Part shown: positions 51,046-64,000 of the stretch, in pieces
Layout of the letters: every line of letters begins with the position of its first letter
Position numbering within the stretch: the first letter of the stretch is position 1
Assembly (NCBI RefSeq): GCF_000524195.1
Contig: NW_020170420.1
Coordinates: 259,941-323,940 of the forward strand
DNA from: Echinococcus granulosus
Taxonomy: Eukaryota > Platyhelminthes > Cestoda > Cyclophyllidea > Taeniidae
Direction of reading: 5' to 3'
DNA length: 64,000 bases
Position numbers and translations under genes: made by a program
The notes under the pieces: model-generated
Databases searched by the model: none
What the model was told of the DNA's origin: nothing
What the model saw: the letters and a program-made list of their open reading frames with translations, nothing else

Positions 51046-54000
51046 CTATGCCATCGCAGAATTAGTAGTCTGATGCTTTTGTGGCACTTTTCGGTTATAC
51101 TTCTGTGATAGTTGACCGGGCAGGGGAGCGTGCTCGACATCGGAGGAGACGATAAGAGTTTGGAAATTGCGGTGGAAGCGTGTACGCTGGCACTTTCTGC
51201 GATAGTGTTTCACAAAGGGACAACAGCTGATTGCATTGAGAAATCCATCCCGAAACCTAGGAGAAAAAGAATGCAGAACCGATAAAAAAAAACAGGAGCC
51301 CTTCAAGTGCCACAAATTCGATATTTACCTTGGGCTAGTGCCCCCTTAAGTGAGAAGGCTATTTCGTAAAAGAAGTGCCGACACAAGATTAATAGCTACT
51401 GTTTCTGAGATATTTTCGCGCTTCTTTCAAAGCGTTACTCATCTAATTCTCCTGTAATTTGAAGCGACTTTATTGCCACTCCAATCTCTCAAACTAAATT
51501 ACCTTACGATTAAAGTCATCAGTAAGATCAGAACCGCGCAGATTGCTCACGACCTCCATCTACGGCACATTCTAGGCACAGAGCTGATCGGGTTTCCTGC
51601 CTCACAGAGCTACATTTCCTTCGACACAAAAATCGAGACAACGAGACCCATTTGTACTTGTTGTAGGCATACGGAATGGAATTGGATTCCAAAAGTTGTC
51701 AGCATTAGATCATAAAACACTGTGAACTGATTACTCTTCCTGTGAATTTCTATAGAGCCAATGCTTGCATTAAAAAACCGTTCTAAAATGTCGCAAGAAG
51801 TGATATATTTTTTCTGCTAACATCTTTGATAAAGAAAATACAAAAAGTGCGTCACATGTAGGCATTATTATTTAGCTGCTAATACAGTCACTAAGTTGAA
51901 GAATATGTCCACCATGTTGCAAAAATGCTTAAAAGAAAACAAGTTGCTTTTCTTGCTTAAACACAACAACCTTCGAAGACAACAAAGACAATTTGCTCCT
52001 CGTAGAGCAAAAATCACATCGAAAAAGTGACCGACAGCCTTCCTATTAAGTTCCTACCTTGTTTGATGAGCCATAAGTAGGAAAAACAAAAGGGTCACAA
52101 TAATTGCAGGAACCCATGTAAAGGAAATACTACCTAAGAGCTAGTGAAATCCAAATTTCGCAGTTCTTGCACAAAGTCGTGAAAAGTGCACAGCTACGAC
52201 TGGCCTATTTGGGAGTCTGTTAAACAATAAACGTGGACAAAACTCGTCCTAACCACACAACAGTCTAAGTACTTCCAAAAAAACAACAATCTTAAAGAGT
52301 AAAGGATATGCTTTGTGGCCAAAAAACAAGAAGCAGGAGGAGAGTTGAAGCAAAATTAGAGAGGGCGATAACGGTTCACTGTGAATGGGCACACCTGTTC
52401 AAAACGACGCGTGAATAGGCAGCTTGCAGATTTGACAATTCCAAAGAAAAAATTTGATTGTTTGCATAAAAAGGAAATAAAATAAAACGTGAAAAGATTA
52501 TCAATTTTCTGACTTTAATGTCGTTTGGTTAAGGAATTGAATACAATATAATGATTGTGGCTATAATATAAGGGAAAAAAATTTGGAGATTGTGAAATAG
52601 GTTGGGCTACTTTTTATGACACTGGAAGCAGACTAATTAAACATGCTCTAGTAGAACCCACCTCCGATTCATAATGCAGTACACGATGGGATTGTACATG
52701 CTGTTGCTCATTGCAAGGCCATAGCAGCAGATGAAAATGACGGGGAGACTCGGATGTTCATGGTCGATTGGGGCGTGCAACGTTAGGAAGAAGAGTTGGT
52801 AAGGAAGCCAGCAAATGGCGAATATCACCATCACTGCAATCAGCATTTTCACTACCTAGTTTAGTAAGAATTAAAAGACGCAATTCATTCACAATTCCGG
52901 TCTCAATGAAAGCTTGCTGTTCACGCAAATGGAAAGAAGCCAAATTGGCTTTAAGTGTATAATGATTTAGAAATTACTGGCAATTGGTTCGTGAGGATTC
53001 TATTCTTAAAAATGAATTAAACTAAAGGATTTTTCAACTCTTTGTGTCTTCTCTTATTATCTATAACAGAAATATGCTAGTAATCAAATGGCCATTCCAA
53101 TATAGCCTGCTGTTCTACTTTCTGAGTCTCGATTGTGATAGTGTTAGTAACCTGTCAGTGACTTTATTCCTTAACCCCTTTGTGGGGTGCCGAAGATGCA
53201 TCCCGAGCACTACTTTTTAACTAAATCCTTCTTTAATACCGTCAAGTAATTGGAAGACGAAATATTTACAAGTTTTAACTAAAATCCCAGAAGGTACTAT
53301 CATCAAAAATGTCTAAGATAAATTAGTCGCACCATTGCCGCCCCTACTTTGCGGTTGGTTGAACATTAGATGAGGACTCGTGTCGCACGAATCAGGAAAT
53401 TTAACATAGACGGCTATTACAAATTCATTTTATTTACTGCCTAACCGCAGCGGCACTTCAAACCTCTTGTTTTCGGTCCCCGTGTTAAGTTTCCCTTCCC
53501 AGTCCATGGTTATATAACTCTGCTACACTAATCGTAACAGACTCCTCTACGCCAGTGTGAATTAGCATCCCTTTGGAAATGACCAACTCAAACACAAATT
53601 TCTAGAGGCTTCTTCAAGAGTAGTATAATTAGGATAGGTTCCTTTAGCAAACGTAGTGGGAGATATGCAATTTTAGGGCTGTGTTATTCGTACATGCATC
53701 AGATTATTCTGCAGTGAAAAGCTGTCAGTCGTTTTGCCTCAAACTTTTGCCATGTAGACCAAAACAGATCAAGGTTAACTGCTTTGTTCGACTAAACAAA
53801 ATAATTGCTTAAATAGTCAGCCTTTTCAGATAAACGAGTTACTGCTTTTCCTTTTCTTTTCATGAAGTTTTTAGGTGAGATATTTTCTCATATGAATTAA
53901 TTAAACTTTTGTCTACGTGAAAACAATCGAGGAGTTCTCGCTAGAACGATGCACTACCAGTTTCATGTACATACGTTGACAACGATGGCGAATTTTTCTG

Positions 54001-57000
54001 AAGGAATTTCGCAGGTCCATTAGGGCAAACTTCAAAAAAACTGGCCCTTTGAGTGACAGACACTCTACTGCAAATTCGCCCAGGACCGTGTTAACGCCCA
54101 CTGTAAAAGGATGTACGGGTAAATGTCAGATTTCAGAATTTGGTAGACGTTTCTGTGACAAAGGCAAAAAATGAACGATCTGCCCATCCATAGATAACTG
54201 CTACGTGAATTTTGTACCAAGTAAAGTTTTTTTCTACCTTGAACTCCAAATTATGCACCCTGCCAACAGCCTGTCCGATTGCAAAAAGGATAACTCCTTA
54301 CACACATTAATAGTTGCGCGGTAAGTTTCACTCAGTTTTATTTGGCCTTTGTACATAATACTTAAATAACTTTTAATAAAAGGTACACAGCAGCAGAAAA
54401 TCCCTTCAAATAAATTGTTAATTAAAAAAGTATAAACACACCTTATTATCCCTGTCACTCGAGACACTAGCTGAAGAGGGTTCTTTGCCTTTAAAAACAA
54501 AAACTCTCGGCCCTACTTTCTTCCCTGCTTAAATTCCCAAACACTTTCCTTGTTTAGAATCACAAAAGAGCTGTAAACTTATAAATAAGAGGGAAATGAA
54601 GAGGATGCATGAAGCGCTTGATGAGATCTTCTCACACGCAAGATCTGAGCAGTGGTATTAGCTACGAGTTCTCAACTACCACTAAATTCGATAATTTTCT
54701 TGACGAGACACAGATTTCCTGTTTGTAGAAGATTAGTAATGATTTACAACCCTAAAAAAGGGTAAAATCGGCCTCCACACTAGTGGAATGAAGGTCTGCT
54801 TGCGCCAATTACGTCTTTAACAGCTCTTTTTCTCCAATTCCAATAGGTTTAAAACTTTAAAAGAATATTTTTTTATGTCCCATCTCTAAGAACGCCACAG
54901 TGATCAAATTCCACCCAAAAATTAACTCTAAACTATGCCGACTCCGCTTCATTACCACTTCCTTCCCTGTCTTTCGCAAAAAAATACTTAGCCGATTTCT
55001 TGCTGCTTCCGAGCGAACGAATGCAAAATAAGATGTAATTGTCCCTAATATTTTCAGGGGCTGAAAATTTTTCCGGATTAAGCGGCACATTTATGTGGCG
55101 CATTCCATTCCCATGGTGGGAACTTTCTCTAGGTGTCACCTTGGTTCCTTGCACCTAGAGGCGGACGATTTCCACTGACAAGTAGGAAGGAGCATAAAGC
55201 TAATACAGCAACGTTGTGCAGTCAAAATAATTACGCCATCAAATACTGGAGGTAATACTTGTTACTTTTTTCCTAATCTAAAAAAATTATCTGTAACATT
55301 CCAGTAACCAGCTGGCGGAAAAAAAACTCACTGAGCCGAACATGAATTGGAAGTGAAATCTAAACAACAAATGGCTTAAATGAAAATCCATAAGTCATTA
55401 TTTATTTGTGAATAAGGTCAAATAAATTTTTCAATCTTAATTACATTGTCATTCTAAAATTTTTAGCAAATAGATACAGAGGGGATTTGAATAACAATAA
55501 ACTTATCGTCGAATAACCAAAAGAACCTTGATGAGACTAAGCTGCTAAAATAATTAAAAGTCCAAAACATAGGGAGACCATAAAAAATAATAAGGATGTT
55601 ACTAGACATTATTAAACTCACTGACCTGCTAAGTCAAGTTTTGTTTTCCAGATTTATAAATTCACCTCTAATGGCGGTAGGAATCGCTTTTCATGTGGCA
55701 ATGTGTTTGTGAAAATCAGGGTAAATTATTTTAGTCGTACCTAAGTGTTAATGCAAATTCGACCATTTACATAAATCAAATTTGGTGGCACACAGACGCG
55801 CACTTAAACATACATAAATGAGGTCCTACGGCTTCAAAAGTAAATGCGAGTTTTTTTAACGAGAAGGGAAGTACATTTTTACAATTTGCTGGCGAAAATT
55901 TTAATTGCATTTAAATTCTACAGCGTAGCATATTTTGCTTCTGGAAAATAATCGAGACTAGCTCCTGAAAGTCAAGCGTTGTCCATGGATCGTGACTTAA
56001 AATAGCATTTGCATGGCTTAATTTTATAAAAATCAATTTTTATTGCGCATTTTCTTGCAACCATATAATACTTACCTAAAAAGGAGTAATTTTTTATCCT
56101 TCCTCTTTCTTTTAATGAGGTATAGAAATAAACCTCACTCTAATGGATTTCTAAAGCCTTTTAGTATAAAATATTCTACGACCTTAAGAATACCTTATAT
56201 ACATTCATTGATGCTGACGAGTATATGCACCGCATCCAATTCTCCCCAGAAGTGGTTTTACTGTTGCGTAGTGGTTCTAGTTGGCCATTGAATTACTCTT
56301 GCAAGATCGTATCCCAATTCTTTTAGAGTCTGTTTGTTCTCACACGCCTTAAATTATAAGGGAAACCGAGATTTTTACGTACAGCATTCTGCCAACTTAA
56401 AGACAGAGAAAAACATTCTCAAAGCTGGTAATTAGGAAATCTCCTTAGTAAACGTACGTTGATCGAGTAAAAACACTATACGCTGCGAACATTTTATGTT
56501 TCGGCCAGAAGTCTGTTCAGTGGTAAAGAATTTGTATGTCATTAAATGCTCCTCCTAGATCTAATTAAAATGGAAGGACGCAGAAGCTTCGCATCAAACT
56601 CGTTTGTTTGATAGTCACCTGGCGAAGATGTGGTGCCACAGCATGTCACTCAAGGATAGGGACTAATTTCCCACGATTTGGGACGTCACGGTCGGGAAGA
56701 CCCTCTTCGCTGAAGGATGAAGATAAGAAACGTTCCATGAATGCTACCGATCGAATTACTTGCATGTGGACATTAACGGATGTCACTGGGCTTTAAGGAC
56801 GACTCCTGCGTTTTTTTTTGAATTCCTTTATTCTTTTAAAAGGGCGCCCCTTGAAAATTGCTTGCTGAGTGACTGACCAAGTTGAGGTGGCTAATGGCTT
56901 TTGCTTTGGCACTTTGAGTGGACCGGTACAAACTGCCTCATCTTCTCATCGCCGTATTGGGTTTGGAAAAGCGTGGAATGCCATCTGACCTATTGGACTA

Positions 57001-60000
57001 ATTCCCTCCTTGATACTGTTATCCTTCCATTGGGTCCGCTGATAGGGAATCTCTGCCAAACCTTCTGCATGTACAACCACTAGCAGATAGCACTTTCCCT
57101 CTCTAATGCCAAGTCTTGGGATCCACGGGAAGCATCAAAGGCGACGCTTAAATGCAACACGGAGATGCAACTAACGATGCACAGTGCGTACCCTCGTCCT
57201 ATAGCCCTTCACCAGGTCTTCTTTCACATGGGTACGCCTTACCGCAGTCTCAGGGGAGGCTTGGTGAATCCATATTACTGTACTTTTAGGTGTTTTTTGT
57301 TTTTCACTTACTTTTGAAACAGTTGGTTGCCTCCGACAGGTGTGTTTTTGTGTAAGGGCTAACTTTTGCCTCATTTATAACCCAGCAGACATTTACTGCA
57401 AGCTAAGAACAAATCGGGCAGATGGGAAAAAAATTTAACCCAAGTGGAGCACGTACTCGTCGTTTTGACTTGATGCCTTCAATTTGAGCTCGAGTGACTT
57501 CGCCCAGACCCCTGTCCGACCACAGCTTCACCGTGATGGGGATGTAAGTGGCGAAGAGAATGGTGAGCGGAAGGATGTACATTAGGATAAAGAGGGCAAC
57601 ATCGTAGCTAAAAAAGAAAAACAAAAGTAGGAGCAGGGAAAATATGAGAGGGTGTAATAAAGCAGACAACTCATGCATAGACGAGAGTCTTATTTCCAGT
57701 CTATGACTTTTCCGCTGATTGAGTGTTTGGATGACTTCGTTTTGCTGCAACCTGGGAGTACCTTGTAGCTAATCAACAGAGAACCCCCGAGAGACACTCA
57801 AATCCAATCTGGAGTGCATAAAATGGTTTGCCACTGTGTACACGTCCCATGGGTAATCCTAGTAGTCGTACCACATGTCATAAGTCATGAGCTTTGGAAA
57901 AATTAGAGACGCTTAGGCATCAGGTGTAAAACAGACGGCCATACATCCACCGGCTACCAACACAGTCGTGGCGGTTCCGCTACCAACTCGCAGCAGTCAT
58001 GAAGCGCCCAGTCATTAAGTAATCGGTGGAATAACCCAGAACTCGGGTCTGTCCGTGGGAGTGGTGAACAGCTGCTGATTTGGTAAGCTAAAGGGAAGCC
58101 ACACTGACACACCTCTTCTGTGTCAAAACCCTCGATGTGCCAATAAGGTACTAAGATAAGAGCCCGTTCTCCGTACTTCCTACTGCTCTCTCAACCTCAT
58201 TTCTTCCTGATTACCCTTTAAATAGGCGAGTAGTTTAAAATATTAGCAATTTCGGTAAGGCCACAAAATTTGGCAAATGAGTTGATTTCAAAAATGTCGG
58301 TGTTGATTAGAAAATGCACGAAATTTGGGGGGCTAAGAGCCTTTAGAAGGAGTTAAAGCGCGGTTATAGATGGACCACTGAAGCCTTACCACTTACTCTA
58401 GTCAACTTTAAGTGCCCTTCATTGTTAGGCAGTTTTAAGACTTACTTCTGGCTTACCATCAAAATAAGGCTGTTTTTTCCGGCTAGTCCACCTCTGATAG
58501 ATCTTTAAGGGCGTTTCCTACAAGCCCCAACTAGTGTTGTTATTTTTCCAATCTGATGAAGCGAATCTTTTGTGTAAGACGTGCTGCGATTCCATTAAAT
58601 GCATCTGAAATATCAATTTGAAAAGAAAAACTCTGCCGACACCACCGAGAGCATTCCACTCCGATGAAAACGACTACGATCAACTTGGAGTCACTTTTCG
58701 CTTACTACTAAAGAGCAGAGCTTTGCCCAATTTTACACTTTACACTTATGAAGTTCCACTTACTTGTTAAGATTTGAGTCAGGTTTGAACTAGGTTTTAC
58801 TTAAATCAAGGCATTTGGGGACAAAATTATTAATTCTCTCAGCAATTTGGGTGATGTAGCGCATGGGCCAGACTGCCTGCAGGAGCTGGCCGGCAAATCA
58901 CGTTAATACGGTGTACATCCCCGAATAAGGCCCTTAAATGAGTTTGACCTACGGGGTTCCGCAAAATGGTGTCAAATGTGTCATTCGAAGCGGCTCTATG
59001 TTGGCACAATTTTGGCCTGATTGTACGCGGTGCAAGTCAAAATCAGTGAACTTGCTTACCGACGTACCAGATGGTCAGAGTATTTTGTTATCAAAAGGCG
59101 GAAAATCTACCTAATTGCACTACTCCATTAGGTTCCCAATGTTCGCTTTATTTGGGAGGGATGAATTGACAACGTTGCCTTGTCACTTCAGTCAGGCGAG
59201 AAACATCGTCATATTATCTTCCAATTAGTCTTAGCATCAGTTTAAGATGTCTCCAACTGGGATTCATGATCATTTAAACTACGTTGGGATGTTTTGACCT
59301 TAAAGTATTTTTGACGCGTTTATAGTCACAAACGATTTTACTTAGGAATTATTCTATCTTGATTTATTTCTACAAAATTTGTCGGTTTTGGCCTTAAAAT
59401 CGACGCTTTCTATGGTCTAATGCAATTGCTAAAAACAACTGTATTTTTGCTTTTAAGTGACTGATTTGACCCATTGAGCACTTTTAGCCAATAGTCGAAA
59501 AGTCGCAGATAACGTTACCAGTGCCCACCTCTCACCCAAACGAACCTATTCACTCCCATTTGATTATTTCAAACAAAAGTCGCCAAGCTGACTAACTTTG
59601 GCTGGCAAAGGACATCTGTAAGAGGCACTTATTAAATATAATATGTGTGTTTGTGTTTGATTTAATAATTAAAAGACTTTTCTACTTCTCGATCGGCGGT
59701 AACTTAACAACCAAGAAAGAGATTGAGCAAGCGTAACTATAAGCGCAAAAATTGTTTATATTCCACTTTTGTCCCAGGCTCGGTTACTTTACTTAGTTAA
59801 CACTTAAAAGCTTGGGATTTCGCCCCTTAAATGTCACGTACCCGAGCTTAGTCACTAAGAAATAATGCTATTCCAAAAAGTACTGTCAAACGCTTTCAAA
59901 ATATCATACTTTGCTCGATTTTCTGGCCCTTAAAGAGCCTTTTAACCACCAAAATGTTTTACCAAAATAATGCTTTTTAAAAAAGTGCACCAGCTTCGAA

Positions 60001-61180
60001 AGCATTCTTAGCATTTTAAATCGGCTACCCATTTATTTGCAAAATTTAGGTAGCTTTTTATGGCACAATAATTTCACGCTTATTTATAAAAAAGAGGCCA
60101 GCTTTGCATAGCGAGGTTAATTAGTTTGCTGGGTCACTGAGTTTGCAGTCGATCTGAACGGGATTCGCTCATTTGCTACCACCAAAATTATGTGATTGGC
60201 TAAGAGCCAAACAAATTTAGAAATCAAATTTAAAATGAAAAAATCATGTAAACTGGTTTAAAACTGTTATTGACTTACGCAATGCCCCATTCGGGAGCCC
60301 AGTCGTAAGTACAAGCTCGTCGAACACGCAAATCGTCTGTTGCGTTGGTAGACTCCAGGGAAACAATTGTAAAACTGGTATTGCTATTATCCGATCCATT
60401 TTCAAATTCTTGGGGAAGAACTAAACTTATTTTGGCCGCAACTAATCCCGGTAGGCCGATTAGGAAGGAGACTACCCAAATGCACCCGATAATGCAGAGA
60501 ATTGTTGCAGGTCTGGAGCGAGGTCGCAATGGGTACTTGATGGCGATATATCTTCAGGTGAGGGAAGAAAAAAAAAGGCTAGCAAATCTCTACAAGAGAA
60601 CACCTTATGTTAGGGTTTATGCATTTTCCTAAAAATGTTTCTTTAAGCTAAACGAGATCCCTCACTTTCAACGCTTCATTTGCAAGCACTTCCTTTTAAG
60701 TTCCTGAACTAATAATTTCGGAAACAAGTAGATTTTGCAAAAAAGATAAATTTAAAATTTGGAGGGGTACAAACAATTGGTGGACACTGAGTTGGCTGTT
60801 AAATATGCCCATGAGGAATGCAAATTACTGTCACTGACCTGCGCTGGAATTTAATTGCCCGTAAACTGAGTAGGGCGACAACCTCTCCAACCAAAATAGT
60901 AAAACTTTTGCTTAAAATCAATTTCATCTTTTTTCCTTAAGGTGGCAGCATTTTTTTACTCGATACAGATGTATAAATTTAGCTGTGGCAGGGAGAAATT
61001 GATGACAGGGTATTCTTCTCTGGAAAAGCTACAATTAAGTTAATGAGGGGGAATCTTGCTAACCAAAATGCCTCAGTTTTCAGAGCACCAAAAAAGTTTT
61101 AAAAAAGGTGTGGAAGTTGTAGGAACTCCGGGACTACTGCCGAGAGAGACCAATAAATTACCTTTTGTATAATTGCAACT

Positions 61181-61219
<39 letters not shown>

Positions 61220-63533
61220 CTATCATAAAAACATAGTAAACTGTCTAATGGACTTGTGACATCCTCCCAAACATCTCCTCAATAATGCACGGCCGTACTC
61301 TCAGCAAGGGACTATTTTGAAGGTATAACTCGAGGCGTCACCTGGGCTGGACCACATCTTGAAGTGGAGTGACATAAAATGGCACTCCTGCCATCCGAAT
61401 AAGCCGCATAACTGTGTCAACTTTACCTTCATCTCACCAGTCTGAACTCTCGATAAAGGTTTATTTTATTTATTTCCTTGAGAATAAAGAAGAGATTGGT
61501 CACCTATTCCCCTAAAAAGTTAGCCCTTAAAGGAAGCAAACATCTGTGTCCTATGTTTCCTTAAACGGATAAGAATAGCTTGTAGCTTCAGGTTTCCTGT
61601 CCCAACCAAAAGGACTATCATCGGGAACTTCTAACAGCCTACCTAGCCAAGGCGATTCAAGCGTATTCGGACTGCCGCAAATAGTTTGCGAGTACACTAT
61701 CTTTGCCCCAAAATGTTACGACAAATTAGGGCATTATTCACTGCCAGAACATGCCAATTTTCTTTCGTTAGTCAACAACTAAAAGTTACACATTTCGGTA
61801 GGGCAGTTTTAACTGAGTTGAAATTGTGCATGTTTTTCATACGCCATCCAGTCGGATCATACTACGAATGCATAACAAGCAAATTATGAGGAAGAAAAAT
61901 AAGCCAACTGCCTTTAAAATACAAAAATGTCAAGATTTGCACCAAAATTTTCCTCAATATTCTGCTTGCCACTTTAATGACCTATTTTCTTGTTACGTTA
62001 ACCTAAAATCTAGAGTGTTTTTGGAAGCGATAAATTCCTCTGATAATGGTCTCCTCTGCCAAGGTTGAGTAGTTTTAACATCTTAGTTTGCAATTTGATT
62101 CATCTGCTTATCTCCCAGATGCAACTGCTTGAATTGCTTTTTGGAAAATGGTACCAATTTCTTTTCTTAATACGGTTTTGAAGCAAGAAAAAGAACCTCG
62201 CAATAATGAAGTTAACAATAATTTAAAATTTCGCGAAAAAATGAAAATCGGATTTCTGTTTTTTGAACAGTTAAACTCGCGAGGTGAAAAATTCGGTTTT
62301 CCATATGTTATTTTAACGATTAAAACGAATTCGTCGCAATTACAAAATACGTACCAATGATCTTTTTAAAATAAGCCTAACAGTTTAAAAGCTATTAGAG
62401 ACATTTTATGCCATTCTAAGCTAAAAGAAATTATTTTGTGCTGACTATTTCCGATCAAAGACTTTTTAGGAGCTATAATAAGGGGAAAACGATGTCTCTA
62501 ATGTCCACGTTGCAAGTGCATAAGAAGTGGTATGAAGACCTGCCCACTGGATAGAATAATAAAGCTATCAGGTCGGTCGGCCTTTCCGTGCATCCGAATC
62601 ACTTGGAATGACCTTGACCCCACCCGTGATTGTAGGCACATATTAAAACTTGCCGCCATACCTTATTGGTCGTCCTGGAGGACTCAACGGAGAAGCACGC
62701 GTAAAAATATTCCTGCTTGGTAGAGAACTTAAGTTACGAAAAGCACTCTTTAATCTCTGAACCATAAGCAGTGGTTGGGGAAGATAAATTAAGTGCAAAA
62801 TTCTCTAAACCATCGCGGGACAATAAGATATTCACAAATAAAAGTGAACAATTTTTTCCAACTGACTTGTCTGATCTGTTAGTTAAAATTGCCGGTGAAA
62901 ATTTATAAAATGCATTGCCCCTCCTTCAAGTCCTCACCTTACCGCAATCAATCGAGAATTTATAGCCTAAAAGAGTTCAATCTATGTCTACTCGTAGTTC
63001 CACTCCAATTTGGCGCATCTTTTTTACGACCTTAAGGTACCAATTGACCATTGGATTTCGGTTCATCGAGAACATTTCCTACTTGGCAAGATTGGCTGCT
63101 AAAATGTCATTTCTCTTGAGTGTTATAGGTTTGATTAAATATTTTTCGTAAAAAATGTGGCTTTCACAACTCACCTATCCGCGGTCAAGCCGGTGAAGGT
63201 TAGCACGCTGAGCGAGATGCCGAAAGCCGTGAAGAATTGGGAGAATTTGCAGTAGGCTAGTTCAAAAACCCAGTCATTATTGATGGCATAGTAGACGTTT
63301 GGTATGATCTGAAACACCGAGAGCATATCTCCAAGAGAGAGATTGACCAAGAAGTAATTAGTCACCGTACGCATGCGTTTGGTGGTGAGGACAAGCCACA
63401 CCACCAGTCCATTTCCCACCATGGTGAGGGTGGAGATGAGGGAAAAGACCGCCACGATGACAACACAGCCAGCAAAGGAGAAGGGGGAGACGTCACCTTC
63501 TGTAACATTCAACGGGAGGTCTGTGGTCTCCAT
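51046..63533 (-). CDS. Tachykinin-receptor-like neuropeptide GPCR, 395 aa, 5 exons
   Basis: Exons 63533-63175, 60551-60279, 57607-57457, 52855-52662 and 51256-51046 join in phase to 1,188 nt. This is a complete class A seven-TM receptor: GNGLVVW with N41 (TM1), LSLGD with D69 (TM2), C95 to C200 as the expected loop disulphide, DRY at 119-121, CWLP at 276-279 (TM6) and NPIVY at 316-320 (TM7), followed by helix 8 and a Cys-Cys palmitoylation candidate (SCCPF). The intracellular-loop-3/TM6 block SKRRVVKMLIAV-FAICWLP and the TM7 block NSMYNPIVYC closely follow tachykinin receptors, so a Gq-coupled peptide receptor of neurons or muscle is likely. N-glycosylation sequons occur at N9, N171, N177 and N189. 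Introns are 1.4-4.6 kb. The ligand is not deducible; leucokinin- or NPY-type receptors are the alternatives. Confidence 0.9.
61184..61217. repeat. (TC)17 microsatellite
   Basis: Seventeen perfect TC units in the first intron of the GPCR gene. Confidence 0.95.
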
Positions 63534-64000
63534 TTTATTGGAAATGACGGCTAATTTGATAGTTTAAACCAAATTCTCCTCATGGCCAATTTTGATTGGC
63601 TTCTGAGCCAACCAATGATAGAAGGAGGTTGAAAGGTCCAAAATTCCCCCTCTTAATTATTAGTTTTTTTTTGCGTGATATTGTATCCTACATCATTCTT
63701 CATGATAAAACTTGAGTATTTTCTTCAAAAAGCCGACATATTTTGGTGGGTGCTTTGTGCCATTTCTAAGTAAAAAGTAAATAACTAGGAGATTCACACA
63801 CAAGTTCTTTCATTTAAACAATCTCCCCTTAACAATGGCATGAATTTACCTTAATGTCCCCTTTTATGGAAAAGGAGTTGCTCTAGAAGTCAATAACCTA
63901 GGTAGGGCCAACCCTGTCTCCTCTTATTCAGTTTTAAAGAGCACCTGTCTATTCTACTTTCACTTGTGAACATGTGATTGTCTGGTACTCAAGACAGGAT
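63534..64000. other. Upstream flank of the GPCR gene
   Basis: Presumed 5' UTR and promoter-proximal DNA of the minus-strand GPCR gene. No clear TATA box, splice acceptor or other gene is recognised in this 467-bp stretch. Confidence 0.4.

Noticed and set aside
1..64000. CRISPR arrays, bacterial operons, rRNA or tRNA genes
   Set aside because: No spaced direct repeats, ribosome-binding-site-led gene strings or convincing tRNA cloverleaf were seen; gene structure is eukaryotic throughout. A tRNA scan was not possible by eye over the full window.

Overview
This window is nuclear DNA from a flatworm, most probably a tapeworm (cestode). Every recognisable gene is a spliced animal gene. Intron sizes are strongly bimodal: introns of 33-46 nt sit beside introns of 3-5 kb, and very short modal introns are a known feature of tapeworm genomes. 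Several start codons lie at or just after a splice acceptor, which fits flatworm spliced-leader trans-splicing. The species cannot be fixed from the sequence alone. Nothing bacterial, viral or CRISPR-like was seen.

Layout. Positions 2-1186 are a compact element with perfect 61-bp terminal inverted repeats around a 140-aa four-transmembrane, claudin-like ORF. Positions 3408-35549 (minus) are one large gene, FANCD2, which I rebuilt as 16 exons in a continuous phase-consistent frame (1,793 aa). Its introns hold dispersed repeats and no other convincing gene. Positions 36378-37493 (plus) encode a two-RRM RNA-binding protein, head to head with FANCD2. Positions 39813-42074 (minus) encode the RNA polymerase I subunit RPA43/POLR1F. 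Positions 45500-46238 (plus) encode a Tctex-type dynein light chain. Positions 47862-48459 (minus) encode ANKRD39. Positions 49567-49959 (plus) encode the cytochrome bc1 subunit UQCRB. Positions 51046-63533 (minus) encode a tachykinin-receptor-like neuropeptide GPCR in five exons. Two weak small-ORF candidates lie at about 42.6 kb and 43.6 kb.

The genes are mostly unrelated housekeeping functions: DNA crosslink repair, rRNA transcription, RNA binding, microtubule transport and respiration, plus one neuronal receptor. There is no sign of an operon.

Two observations stand out. First, the FANCD2 residue that aligns without gaps to the human monoubiquitinated lysine K561 is arginine (R611), although the gene is otherwise intact. 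Second, the first 1.2 kb look like a recently mobile or duplicated TIR unit whose only cargo is a small tetraspan membrane protein and not a transposase.
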